Assembly: GCA_964555935.1 (NCBI GenBank) | Contig: CAZKUN010000011.1 | Coordinates: 14,879-78,878, forward strand | Direction of reading: 5' to 3' | Source of the DNA: CAZKUN01 sp964555935 | GTDB lineage: Bacteria; Armatimonadota; Zipacnadia; Zipacnadales; VGFC01 | Length of the DNA stretch: 64,000 nucleotides | In this document: positions 19,801-28,599 of the stretch, piece after piece | Numbering within the stretch: position 1 is the first letter of the stretch | Layout of the letters: each line of letters starts with the position of its first letter | Position numbers and translations under genes: made by a program | The notes under the pieces: generated by a model | Seen by the model: the letters and a program-made list of their open reading frames with translations, nothing else | Database searches by the model: none | Told to the model about the DNA's origin: nothing

Positions 19801-20046
19801 GCGCTGAATCGTCGCGTCGAGCGGATCTCGCCGACGGAGGGACTGGTCTTCGAGGGCGAGACGCCGGTGGTCTACTTCGGATGTGGCCAGTCAGATGCGA
19901 CGAGGGCAGTCTTGTCGATCGATGGCGCGATGTTCGTGTTGAACCGGGCCACGCTTGCCACGGCGGATCCGGCGAGAGAGACAGAGCTTGAGTCGAACCA
20001 AGCCCGCGGCGCGCTGGCCGGACTGGCCGATCTGGTCGCGCGGTAG
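16881..20046 (+). CDS. heparinase II/III-like alpha/alpha-toroid lipoprotein (interrupted by N gap)
   Basis: The N-terminus RTRLSAFGSVLVVALTAGC ends in a lipobox (TAGC), indicating a lipoprotein. A carbohydrate-binding-like region follows (AIINPGFEDGLSGWD), then an alpha/alpha toroid (NPTWNHQAKGLSGVYTVGRY, ENAGNYWLITMKFC) and a C-terminal beta-sandwich beyond the gap (FDKISFRSSWERDGEYLLLDG, DCFALIDEVVAREPGTYY). This layout matches distant heparinase/alginate lyase-like proteins. The frame shifts across the 10 Ns. Joining the contig ends through their shared TGG removes 13 bases, restores one frame (GSG then GEQTNG) and gives about 1050 residues. The HQHDDQN-type motif of its neighbour is not seen, so the catalytic activity is less certain. 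It ends one base before the convergent gene. Confidence 0.75.
18995..19004. other. scaffold gap (10 N)
   Basis: Ten Ns interrupt a coding region. The sequence before ends in GGGTGG and the sequence after begins TGGCGAG. A three-base overlap would restore the reading frame, so the gap length is a placeholder. Confidence 0.95.
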
Positions 20047-20047
20047 A

Positions 20048-21565
20048 TCAGCGACGCCTCAACCACAGCGCCCAGTCCTGATCGTCGGGTGGGGCTATGT
20101 CCACGATCGAGCCGCCGGTCACGTCGGCAACCGTCAGTTCGCCCGTTCGCGGATTGATCCACTGCGCATCCAGGGTCTTAGGCGCCGCGCTCAGATCGAT
20201 CCGAAACGACCCCCCACGTAGCGCGTAGACCAAGTGCTGCTCGGTTGATCGCAGGCACCAGACGTCATCGGGTCGATCGACCACGATGTCGGCGGGGCGC
20301 ATGTTCGGCAACGCGTCGGCGAGGTTCTCGCGGATGAACCGGTACGTTGGCAGGATGACGTCCACGCCCGCCGGCTGAATGTACTCCGCCGGGTCGGCGC
20401 TGTCTGGGTAGCTGATCTGACGGGCCACGATCATGCTTCCCCCGCCCATTAGAAACGCCCACGATTGCTTGCGGTCCTGGCCAAGCGCGTCGATGATGGC
20501 CCTGTCCGGATGGGCCAGCCGGACGCCCAGCGTCTTGCGGTGGATCTGTTCCGGAGTGCTCTCTTCGGATTGCGTTCTGCCCGATTCAAGTCCCCGCCCG
20601 GGCATCTCCTTGCCGCCCGCCGGCGCGTGTAGGTCGCCGTTCGCCTTCAGCCACCAGTAGCGGACATCGAGCACATCAACATGCGCCGCCCGCGCTTCGT
20701 CAGCGAGAAGCGCGTCCTGAACGTCCTTCGTCGCGCCGAGGGCGATCAGCACGTCGTTACCGGTCTCGGCTTCCCACTCCACGATTGTGTCGAGCCAGAA
20801 CTCAACGAACGCCCGCGGTCCGGTGTATTCCTGCCCGACCATGTGGATCACGTTGGTGTGAGTGCCGAGCGAGTCGAGGCACCGGCGGATGTACGCGCGG
20901 TGGAGGCCGCGTCGGATCGGGTGCTCGATGTCGTAGAACGCGTTGGCGGCAGGGATCATCTCGGGCATGCCCGTGTCCTGGATGCAGTTGCCCGGTCGCC
21001 AGGGGAAGTCAACGTAGTGGGCGGGCGTCTCAAGTAGCGCATGCTGCATGTGGTACTTGTGCAGCATCACCGTGCCCTTGGCATCGCAGAGCACGGCGAA
21101 CTGCTCCAAACGCTCGAAGTACCACGGGTTGTATCGCGTGAGATCGTACTTCGGCGGTCCGTCGAATGCCGTGCCTTCGTCGCTTCGCGCCCACGGTTGC
21201 TCGAGGAACGGCGGGACCACGTCTGCATTCTCGCGCCGAGCGGCATCATGGGCATCGCGACGGCGGTCGTACCAGAGCCCATAATTGTGCTCGAAGCCGG
21301 GGTAGGCGTGCTTCAGCATCGAGTCTGTGAGCTTGTCGAGATCTTCCGTCCGATTGGGGCGGACATCGCCGTCAGGATCGCCGACGGAGCGGCGCGCGAT
21401 GTTCGCTCGTTGACCGGGCCGCCACCAGCCGTTGTGTTGGATCCAGCCCCAGACGGCCGCGTCGTCGTGGGTCAGCCACCCATTCGTGACAGCGAGACCG
21501 TCGGCCATGCACCGGCCGGCGCTCAGAAGCGACAGCGTGACCCAGACGCCTGCGAGTAGCTTCAC
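20048..21565 (-). CDS. secreted TIM-barrel glycosidase-like protein with collagen-binding-like C-terminus
   Basis: A signal peptide (MKLLAGVWVTLSLLSAGRC) starts this 505-residue protein. The central part looks like a TIM-barrel glycosidase-like domain: NPWYFERLEQFAVLCDAKG, HMVGQEYTGPRAFVEFWLDTIVEW with Glu residues at positions expected for an acid/base, and LDVRYWWLKANGD. The C-terminus (DDVWCLRSTEQHLVYALRGG, then LDAQWINPRTGE) resembles the putative collagen-binding domain that follows such barrels (Collagen_bind_2/DUF6298-type). I cannot assign a glycoside hydrolase family. The GTG start is supported by GGGAGG eight bases upstream. It converges on the lyase-like lipoprotein gene. Confidence 0.65.
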   Translation of the reverse strand: MKLLAGVWVTLSLLSAGRCMADGLAVTNGWLTHDDAAVWGWIQHNGWWRPGQRANIARRSVGDPDGDVRPNRTEDLDKLTDSMLKHAYPGFEHNYGLWYDRRRDAHDAARRENADVVPPFLEQPWARSDEGTAFDGPPKYDLTRYNPWYFERLEQFAVLCDAKGTVMLHKYHMQHALLETPAHYVDFPWRPGNCIQDTGMPEMIPAANAFYDIEHPIRRGLHRAYIRRCLDSLGTHTNVIHMVGQEYTGPRAFVEFWLDTIVEWEAETGNDVLIALGATKDVQDALLADEARAAHVDVLDVRYWWLKANGDLHAPAGGKEMPGRGLESGRTQSEESTPEQIHRKTLGVRLAHPDRAIIDALGQDRKQSWAFLMGGGSMIVARQISYPDSADPAEYIQPAGVDVILPTYRFIRENLADALPNMRPADIVVDRPDDVWCLRSTEQHLVYALRGGSFRIDLSAAPKTLDAQWINPRTGELTVADVTGGSIVDIAPPDDQDWALWLRRR

Positions 21566-21740
21566 GCCAACGACCTCCCTGGATTCTGGGCAGTGCCATT
21601 CGTGTCGGCGACTGGCTATTGGCTACCTGGAGCGGCGCTTCCTCTTGCAGGGCAATCTGCGCTCGGCAACCAAACCTGTCCCGTGTCGTTGGCCGTCATC
21701 TTGCATTCCGGCTTCTGTTTCCTGAATTCTGGGGGCTACC

Positions 21741-23039
21741 ATGAACATCCTCACCATCGTCGCCGACACGTTTCGTTTCGATCACCTCGGATGCTACGGG
21801 AACGAGTGGATTCACACGCCGAACCTCGACCGGCTGGCCGCCGAGGGGATCGTGTTCGAGAACTGCTACGCGGACGGGCTGCCCACGATCCCGATGCGTC
21901 GCGTGTTCTATACGGGCAACAGCATTCTGCCCGAGGGAGAGTGGAAGCCGCTCCTGCCGGAGGACGTGACGCTCGCGCAGATCCTCGGTCAGAATGGGTA
22001 CACCAGCGGGCTGGTGGCCGACTGCTACCACCTCTTCAAACCGAACCTGAACTTCCACGAGGGCTTCGACTCGTGGGAGTGGATTCGCGGGCAAGAGACG
22101 GACAGATGGCGCTCGGGGCCCAAAGCCGACTTCGATGTGAAGCAGCACATGCCCGAGCATCTCTGGAACGAGCAGTACGACCACCTGATCCGCCAGTACC
22201 TGATGAACATGCAGGACCGGGTGCTGGAGGAGGACTACATCGTCGCGCGGTCGTGCCGAGCCGCGATGAGCTGGCTGGAGCGCAACGCCTCGGCGGAGCC
22301 GTTCATGCTGTGGCTGGAGCTGTTTGATCCCCACGAGCCATGGGACGCGCCGAAACGCTTCCGGGACATGTATCACGACGACTATCCGGTCGAGGATTTC
22401 CAGTTTGGGTACGGCTGTCGGGGCGATGACATTCTCGAGAGCGACTATCCCGCGATCCGGGGCTTATACGCGGCCGAGGTGACGTTCGTCGACCTGTGGC
22501 TGGGGCGGCTGTTTGAGAAGCTCGACGACCTCGGCTTGACCGATGACACGGTGATCGTGTTCACCACGGACCACGGGACGCATCTCGGCGAGCAAGGCTG
22601 CGTGCAGAAGACGCCGGGGCTCTTGAACTCGCAGGTGGCGAAGCTCCCACTCGTCGTGCGTCACCCGGACCGAAGCCTCGCCGGCAAGCGCGTGCCGAAA
22701 CTTGTGAGTGGCATGGACATCGCGCCGACGCTGCTCGACCTCGCCGGCGTGGGCGACCACCCTCCGATGGACGGCAAGAGCTTCTGGCCACTCGCGACGG
22801 GCGAGGTTGAATCGCTGCGCGAGCACGTGTTGACCGGCTTCGGCGGGTTCGGCGCGGCGCGGACCGATGACTGGCACTATTTTCAAGCCTGCGCGGCCTT
22901 GCACGCGGGCAAGGGCCCGGCGCTGTACGACCTCAACGCCGATCCCGGCGAGACGACGAATGTGGTCGACGATCGCCCGGATGTCGTCGCCGAGATGAAG
23001 GCACTGCTGGCGACGACCTTTCCCATGCCGGAGGAGTAA
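21741..23039 (+). CDS. sulfatase-fold hydrolase with Thr at the nucleophile position
   Basis: The 432-residue protein is a typical member of the sulfatase family in fold: NILTIVADTFRFDHLGCYGN with the metal Asp residues, TPNLDRLAAEG, FTTDHGTHLGEQG with the second metal cluster, and a C-terminal DLNADPGETTNV. The activation motif C/S-x-P-x-R is instead Thr49-Ile-Pro-Met-Arg53. Formylglycine can only be made from Cys or Ser, so a conventional sulfatase mechanism is unlikely; Thr is the nucleophile in phosphodiesterases of the same superfamily. It has no signal peptide and is probably cytoplasmic, unlike the two Tat sulfatases in this window. The Gfo/Idh/MocA gene follows after 103 bases. Confidence 0.85.
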   Translation: MNILTIVADTFRFDHLGCYGNEWIHTPNLDRLAAEGIVFENCYADGLPTIPMRRVFYTGNSILPEGEWKPLLPEDVTLAQILGQNGYTSGLVADCYHLFKPNLNFHEGFDSWEWIRGQETDRWRSGPKADFDVKQHMPEHLWNEQYDHLIRQYLMNMQDRVLEEDYIVARSCRAAMSWLERNASAEPFMLWLELFDPHEPWDAPKRFRDMYHDDYPVEDFQFGYGCRGDDILESDYPAIRGLYAAEVTFVDLWLGRLFEKLDDLGLTDDTVIVFTTDHGTHLGEQGCVQKTPGLLNSQVAKLPLVVRHPDRSLAGKRVPKLVSGMDIAPTLLDLAGVGDHPPMDGKSFWPLATGEVESLREHVLTGFGGFGAARTDDWHYFQACAALHAGKGPALYDLNADPGETTNVVDDRPDVVAEMKALLATTFPMPEE

Positions 23040-23142
23040 AGGCCGGCCGGAGGGAACTCCGCTCCGTTGCGCAGGACGGGCCTCAGGGAAACTCCACTGA
23101 GTTTCCGAGCCCTTCCATGCAGTCTGCCGGGAGGCACTGAGA

Positions 23143-24195
23143 ATGGCAAGGAAGATCCGCATCGGTTTTGTCGGCGCCGGATACATGGGCCAGAAGGCGC
23201 ACCTTGATAACTTCGTCACGATCCCGGACTGCGAGGTCGTGGCTCTTGCGGAGGGGCGCTCTCAGACAGCCGAGATCGTCGCCAGCAAGTACGGCATTCC
23301 GAACACATACAGTGATCATCGCGCAATGGTCGAGAACGAGGAGCTGGATGCGGTGGTCGCGATCATGGGTTACCATCTCCACCATGCGGTAGTGCCTGAT
23401 CTGCTCGAGGCGGGGCTGCATGTCCTGACCGAGAAGCCGATCTGCATCCGCACGGACACGGCGCGCGAGATGGCCGAACTCGCCGACAAGAAGGGCGTCG
23501 TCTACTACGTCGGCTATATGAAGCGCTCCGCGCCCGCCACCCAGACAGCGGTTGAGAAGATCCGCGAGTGGAAGCAGAACGGCCGGTTCGGCCAGATGAA
23601 GTACTTGCGGGCCGCCATGCCGCCGGGCGACTGGACCTTCCACATCGAGGGACCCGTCAGCGGCGGGGATGCGCCTCCGGCATACGATGGCGGCGTCCCC
23701 GAGGCCTTGCCCGAGTGGCTCGACGCGGAGACCCAGCAGACCTACAACGCCTTCGTCAACTACTACATCCACCAAGTCAACCTCATCCGCTACTTGCTCG
23801 GCGAAGACTACAAGGTGACGTATGTCGATCCCGCTCGGGCGATGCTTGCGGGCGTCTCGGACAGCGGCGTTTCGGTGGTGCTGGAGATGCAGGGGTATGG
23901 TCTGACAGCCGGGTGGGAGGAGACGTACCGCGCGATCTTCAGCGATGCGAAGATAGATCTATCGATCCCCTCGCCGATGGCCCGCCAGCGCGGCGGCGAG
24001 GTCGAGATCTTCCGCGGCAAAGACTGCCAGAGCGTGGAATCGCCGGTCGTGCTTCCGCTCTGGCCGTTCCTCGAGCAAGCCCGTCACTTCGTGCGCTGCG
24101 TGCAGGGCAAGGAAGAGCCGTGGAGTTCGCCGTGGGACGCGGTTAAGGACCTCGAGGTCAGCGAGCAGTTCGCGAAACTGCTCAGCGAAGCGTAG
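23143..24195 (+). CDS. Gfo/Idh/MocA family oxidoreductase
   Basis: The N-terminal Rossmann motif IRIGFVGAGYMGQ, the EKPI motif (VLTEKPICIRTDTA) with its conserved Lys, and the length of 350 residues identify a Gfo/Idh/MocA dehydrogenase. These enzymes oxidise or epimerise sugars, inositols or amino sugars using bound or free NAD(P). The segment YNAFVNYYIHQVNLIRYLLGEDY carries the usual catalytic His region. GGGAGG eight bases upstream supports the ATG. It is likely cotranscribed with the sulfatase-fold gene, which suggests a joint role in clearing a substituted sugar (inference). The gene ends just before a long palindrome. Confidence 0.92.
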   Translation: MARKIRIGFVGAGYMGQKAHLDNFVTIPDCEVVALAEGRSQTAEIVASKYGIPNTYSDHRAMVENEELDAVVAIMGYHLHHAVVPDLLEAGLHVLTEKPICIRTDTAREMAELADKKGVVYYVGYMKRSAPATQTAVEKIREWKQNGRFGQMKYLRAAMPPGDWTFHIEGPVSGGDAPPAYDGGVPEALPEWLDAETQQTYNAFVNYYIHQVNLIRYLLGEDYKVTYVDPARAMLAGVSDSGVSVVLEMQGYGLTAGWEETYRAIFSDAKIDLSIPSPMARQRGGEVEIFRGKDCQSVESPVVLPLWPFLEQARHFVRCVQGKEEPWSSPWDAVKDLEVSEQFAKLLSEA

Positions 24196-24203
24196 GCTGT
24201 CGG

Positions 24204-24295
24204 AGAAACTAGGGACAGTTCCCCATTTCCTGATCCTGCCCGTAGGGGGGGGCAATGAGCCTGATTCAGGAAATGGGGAACTGTCCCTAGTTTCT
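24204..24295. repeat. long palindromic element, copy 1
   Basis: Two perfect 30-base arms (24204-24233 and 24266-24295) enclose a 32-base loop. The arm contains TAGGGACAGTTCCCCATTT. It lies between the convergent Gfo/Idh/MocA gene and the deacetylase-like gene, whose TAG stop (24294-24296) overlaps the right arm. A second element with the same core is at 33400-33485. As RNA it would form a very stable hairpin from either strand. Confidence 0.9.
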
Positions 24296-25761
24296 AGTGG
24301 ATCAACTCCAGCCCGACCGCCGCTCCCTGGATGTCGTGGGCGTTGACGGACACGGTTTGCACTCCCGTCTCCACGTTGAAATCGAGGAGTTCAGCCGAAG
24401 CCGGCGTGTCGCATTCGACTTTCACGGCGACGGCGGGCCGTCCCGTGCGGACTTGGAGCACCTGCCGGCCGCACGCCTCGACTGTCACCGAGGTTGAGTG
24501 CCCCTCCGTGGAGCAGTCGCATGTCCCAGACGTGCCCGTCCTGAGCACGTACGGATCTCGGGGCGCCTCTCCGGGATGCAGCCGGACGCGCATCACTTCC
24601 CGCCTCACGCCCGCCAGCCCCAGCAGGACGGCGTCGCCTCCCTCATCGTAGCCCACCAAGCGTGGCCCGTCCGGGACAGGCTCGGGGCGGATCGGCTCGG
24701 TCCCTTGGACCTTCAGCCACATCGGCGCCGAGGACGCGTAGCGCAAGGCCTCATCGGGGATGCGGGTGCCGTCGAGCACGATCTCGTTGCCCTCAACCCT
24801 CAGATCGACGAACGTGTGGTAGACCCACTGGGCCACGCACTCGGTCATGCTGGATGCGAGCATCACGTCTGGTTGGCCGCCGACGGCGCGCATGTATTCG
24901 ATCCACCGCGCGACCGCCTCGCCATTCCCGCTCGGGTCTTCGCGGAGGATGTTCGGCCAGTGAATCCCGCAGATCGAGTTGCGCGTGAGTTCGGCGGGGA
25001 TCGTGTCATAGACATTGTGTGGGATGCCGCTTGAGCCTNNNNNNNNNNCTTGAGCCTCGGTCGACGACTACCAGCCCGTGCTCGAACGCTCCGTCGCTTG
25101 CCGCAAGCGGGCTGTGGTGGTGGAAGCCCCCGCCGAAGGGCGTCGACACCTGCTCCACACCGGCACTCGCGAAGAGCGAGCCGGTGGACTCTGGATCGCT
25201 CGTATCGAAGTGGTAGTTGAACGCGCACGGAACCGCGCTCACTGGGAAGCGGTGCCCGTCTGCTGGGCCGATCCCATGCTGGTCCATGATCCGCCCGAAG
25301 ACCTCAATGTGCTTGCGCAGCGCCTCGAACTCCCAACGCGTGCCGTCTGGCGATCCGAGCCACTCAGCGCGCGTCCGCTCGCCGTTCTCCCAGTGCTCGT
25401 GGCCGACCCCGTGCATCGCGAATTCGATGTGGGCGGCGCGGTTGCGGAAGACCTCGGCCGCGTCATCAGACCATGGTCCGGCGCGCTCTGAGTTGTCCCA
25501 CGCCGCGCCGGCTTGCGTCGCGGTCGGGCACGCCGCGCAGATGTTCTCCTTGTCCCACTCACAGAGCACCATCGCGGCTTGAGGCCGAATGTTTAGCGCC
25601 TCGCCAATGTCGGCGATGGCTTCGTAGTCCTCCGTGACCATCAGCCGGTCGACGCCCGCCCGCCACGGGCCGCCGGTCTCGTCGAGACTCCAGCCCTCGC
25701 GCCAGCCGACGTCGTCGAGAACGAGTTGCGCGGCGCGGGGGATCGTGACTGATAGCGACAT
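24294..25761 (-). CDS. polysaccharide deacetylase-like (NodB-type barrel) protein, interrupted by N gap
   Basis: The protein starts with LVLDDVGWREGW, an Asp-Asp pair like the first NodB motif, and has EFAMHGVGHEHW, like the H-x3-H metal motif of polysaccharide deacetylases. FNYHFDTSDPES and a C-terminal beta-rich domain follow. Proteins of this class remove acyl groups from glycans, though some relatives are inactive. No signal peptide is evident. The 10-N gap is artificial: both contig ends carry CTTGAGCCT, and collapsing that overlap gives an uninterrupted reading (GSSGIPHNVYDTIP onward) and about 482 residues. GGGAGG seven bases upstream supports the ATG. It follows the transglutaminase-like/SGNH gene by three bases, forming a two-gene operon. 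Confidence 0.7.
25039..25048. other. scaffold gap (10 N)
   Basis: Ten Ns separate two copies of CTTGAGCCT (25030-25038 and 25049-25057). The repeated end and the open frame obtained by merging show that the contigs overlap and nothing is missing. Confidence 0.95.
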
Positions 25762-25764
25762 GCG

Positions 25765-28446
25765 CTAGCCTCCCAGCACCTCGCCGATGACCTCTGCGTA
25801 CTTCATCAGGACCATCTGGTTGCGCAGCGCGAAGCCGCAGTTGTTGAGGGCCTCGTCCGAGTAGGTCGCCGAGTATTGCTTCGGATTCGATGGATGCACG
25901 CCGTCGCGGGCGATGAGGGTGGGCACGTCATAGCCCTCGTACGCGGCGAACTTGTCGAGCGCTCCGTTCCAGTCATCCGGGCGGCGGCGCATGATCTCCG
26001 CATGGAAGTCGACGAGCGGGAGGTTCATGTCGTCGGCCACTGCCCTCGCCACGTCCGCGAACTCGGCGGACTTTTCCTCGAACGTGTTTCGCGGAGGGAT
26101 GGTGCTGAGAATGACCACCGTCCCGTTGTCGAGGCAGCGCTGCATGATCTCCCGCAGTCGTTCCTCGTACTTGGCGGCGTTGATGTTGTTCAGGTCATTC
26201 GTCCCGAACATGAATATCGCGGCTTCGGGATTCAGGTTGCGCAGCCATCCGTCGATGTTCTGGTAGGCCCACTCAATCGCCATGCTGCCCTGGTTGCCGA
26301 ACTGGGCACCCTTGCGATCCCAGCAATCGTCGAGCATGTGGCCGCTGACCGTTTGGAACGCCGCGACCATCTCGGGCGGAGCGTCCTTGCGCGCATGCTT
26401 GAGGCTGAACCAGAACGCGCGCGAGTCGGTGATCGAATCTCCGAAGCAGGCGAACACGCCCTTCTCGCCCGCGTGTCTCGCATGGACGAGCTTCATTGCC
26501 TCGACCCAGTCCGTCGCGTCGGTGGTGTCGACGCCTGCCTGAGCATCATCGGTCTCGATCGCGGCGTTCGGCCCATCGCTGAGAACCTGCATCCGGACCG
26601 ACTCGTTGACCGGCTCGCCGTCGACCTGCACCTCGTAGTCCGCCGCTCCGCCCAGATCCGCAACGTGGCGCTTGCGCTCGCCGTCCTCCGTCCAGGTGTG
26701 GGTAACGACCATCGGCGACGGCTCGCGCGGTTCGTCGTCGATGCAGTGGGCGTAGATGCGGACCTGATTCAGCGCGGGATCGCCCACATACCGGCAGTAG
26801 ACGGTCTCGGCCGGCTCATCGAGCACCACTTCCTCGTCGACATTGTAGTGCCAGTGCTGCTGGTCGGTGGGCACGTCGGACGTGTAGATGGCGGTGAAAT
26901 TGACCGGCTCTCCCACGGCGTAGCCGATCTCGTTCTTGGTCTGCGCGGCGGCGTCGAGTTGGTGCGTTCGGAAGCCCGCGCCGATGCTCAACCAAGCGAT
27001 CTTAGCGTTCGGCGGCGCGTCCACGCGGATCGTGACGGGGCCAACCAGCCTGGCGGTCTTGCGCTCGGTGTCGAGGTCCTCCGGCGGCTCGACGCAGTAC
27101 TTGAGCAGCTCCTCCGGATTGCCCGCGCTGGCCGAGACCTCAACCACACGCGAGTCCATCCCGTGGTGATCGCCGCTCCTCAGCTCCATCCGGTTGGCGC
27201 CCTGCTCGAGCGCGGGGAGCGCTGCCGGCGCGACTTGGACCCATGTCTCGATCCTCAGCGATCGCACCGTCGCGCCATCTTCCATCTCCAGCCGCAGCAG
27301 GTACCCGTACTTCCCGCCAACCGAGGCTGTCAGGTCCGCGGTGTCGGGATCCTCAGCGACATCAGTCCACGTCAGCCCATTGTCGAGCGACACGCTGAGG
27401 GTCGTTCCGTCCGAGTCCAGCGCCACCACTGAGGCTTCGCGGTCGTCGTCAGTCGTCGTCGAATCGCCGACCTTCGGGACGATGATATACGGTGACCGCA
27501 CCTCGAAGATGGCATATCCGGCACCAGTCGCAGTCAGGCCGTCGGCGCTTGGCGTCACGTTCTCCGAGTCGTACACGCCGTCGGCGAAGTCCGTCGATTG
27601 GTCCGTCAAGTCCGGCGCGTACACGAACTGCCCGTTCGCGTGGTTGTGGATCGTGAAGTGTCGATGATTCGGCTTCGGCCCGCGTGGCGGGCCTTCGATC
27701 AGCTTCGTCAGCCACTCACTCTCGTTGTAGCGCTCGGCGTGGTTCCAGCGTCCGCCCTGAGGGTGCCACCACCGCGTGAACGTTTCGCCCTGCCGCAGCA
27801 CGAAGTCAAGCGTGTGCCCGGATTGGTGGTGGCTGTTGAAGTGCATGACCTCGGTCTGCTTGTAGGTCTCCTGGACCTTCCCGAGGGGATCGTTGGGGAA
27901 GAACAGCTCGTTACGCTCGCCCTGCCACAGCGTCTCATCCGTCTTTGCCTCCGCCATGGACGCGAGCGTCCCGTCGGCTCGGCGGAAGACAGCCCTCACG
28001 TCGAGATCGAGGTAGTGCCAGGCGTTATCGTAGTAGGCCTCGGACGCGACGTGATTCCAGTCTGGGATCACGAGCGTCCGCGTCGGGCCGACGCCCATCC
28101 CATCCATCACGCCCGCCATCGTCGGGCCGAAAATCCCGCAGTACCCGTACCCGTAGACGTTGATGATCTTGACGGGGTCGCGGACCGTGATGTACTCGCT
28201 GATGACGTCCTCGCCCTCCAACACCTCATTCATGTGGAAGACGCCGCTCTCGTAGTCGACGAGGTACTTGTAGACCTCATACGCGAGCGCGTCGCCGCTG
28301 AGATCGCGCCAGCGATGGAAGTCGCGAAACGTCTCCATGCTGTACGCGTCAGCCCGATGCGGTGAGATGACCCGCGGGGCATGCACGCTCGCGATCGCCA
28401 GGCCGGCCGATAGGATTGCCGCGAGCACCAGCGTCGGTTTGAGCAT
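25765..28446 (-). CDS. secreted transglutaminase-like / SGNH hydrolase fusion
   Basis: The 893-residue protein begins with a signal peptide (MLKPTLVLAAILSAGLAIAS). The N-terminal third has a transglutaminase/papain-like core: Cys103 in GYCGIFG, His132 in WNHVASEAYY and Asp147 in WHYLDLD, at the normal spacing. A beta-rich middle (~250-620) looks like carbohydrate-binding or Ig-like modules. The C-terminal part is an SGNH/GDSL esterase: ACFGDSITD with Ser671, MFGTNDLNN, and DGVHPSNPKQYS with the catalytic Asp and His. An esterase removing acetyl or other acyl groups from glycans is plausible; the role of the Cys-protease-like part is unknown. GAGG seven bases upstream supports the ATG. It heads an operon with the deacetylase-like gene. 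Confidence 0.8.
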   Translation of the reverse strand: MLKPTLVLAAILSAGLAIASVHAPRVISPHRADAYSMETFRDFHRWRDLSGDALAYEVYKYLVDYESGVFHMNEVLEGEDVISEYITVRDPVKIINVYGYGYCGIFGPTMAGVMDGMGVGPTRTLVIPDWNHVASEAYYDNAWHYLDLDVRAVFRRADGTLASMAEAKTDETLWQGERNELFFPNDPLGKVQETYKQTEVMHFNSHHQSGHTLDFVLRQGETFTRWWHPQGGRWNHAERYNESEWLTKLIEGPPRGPKPNHRHFTIHNHANGQFVYAPDLTDQSTDFADGVYDSENVTPSADGLTATGAGYAIFEVRSPYIIVPKVGDSTTTDDDREASVVALDSDGTTLSVSLDNGLTWTDVAEDPDTADLTASVGGKYGYLLRLEMEDGATVRSLRIETWVQVAPAALPALEQGANRMELRSGDHHGMDSRVVEVSASAGNPEELLKYCVEPPEDLDTERKTARLVGPVTIRVDAPPNAKIAWLSIGAGFRTHQLDAAAQTKNEIGYAVGEPVNFTAIYTSDVPTDQQHWHYNVDEEVVLDEPAETVYCRYVGDPALNQVRIYAHCIDDEPREPSPMVVTHTWTEDGERKRHVADLGGAADYEVQVDGEPVNESVRMQVLSDGPNAAIETDDAQAGVDTTDATDWVEAMKLVHARHAGEKGVFACFGDSITDSRAFWFSLKHARKDAPPEMVAAFQTVSGHMLDDCWDRKGAQFGNQGSMAIEWAYQNIDGWLRNLNPEAAIFMFGTNDLNNINAAKYEERLREIMQRCLDNGTVVILSTIPPRNTFEEKSAEFADVARAVADDMNLPLVDFHAEIMRRRPDDWNGALDKFAAYEGYDVPTLIARDGVHPSNPKQYSATYSDEALNNCGFALRNQMVLMKYAEVIGEVLGG

Positions 28447-28599
28447 TTTAGCGCCTCGTTATTGAGTGAGGTGGTCGGTGCGCACCCTCCAATTCACACC
28501 TCGGGCGGGCGACTCCTTTCTTGGCATCATGTGAGCCGATGTCCGCGGACGTCGCGTTGAACGTAGAAACACCACTTGCCGGTCCCAGGGAACGGGCTC

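Noticed and set aside
25876..27432. 518-codon plus-strand frame
   Set aside because: Antisense to the transglutaminase-like/SGNH gene whose catalytic motifs are clear.
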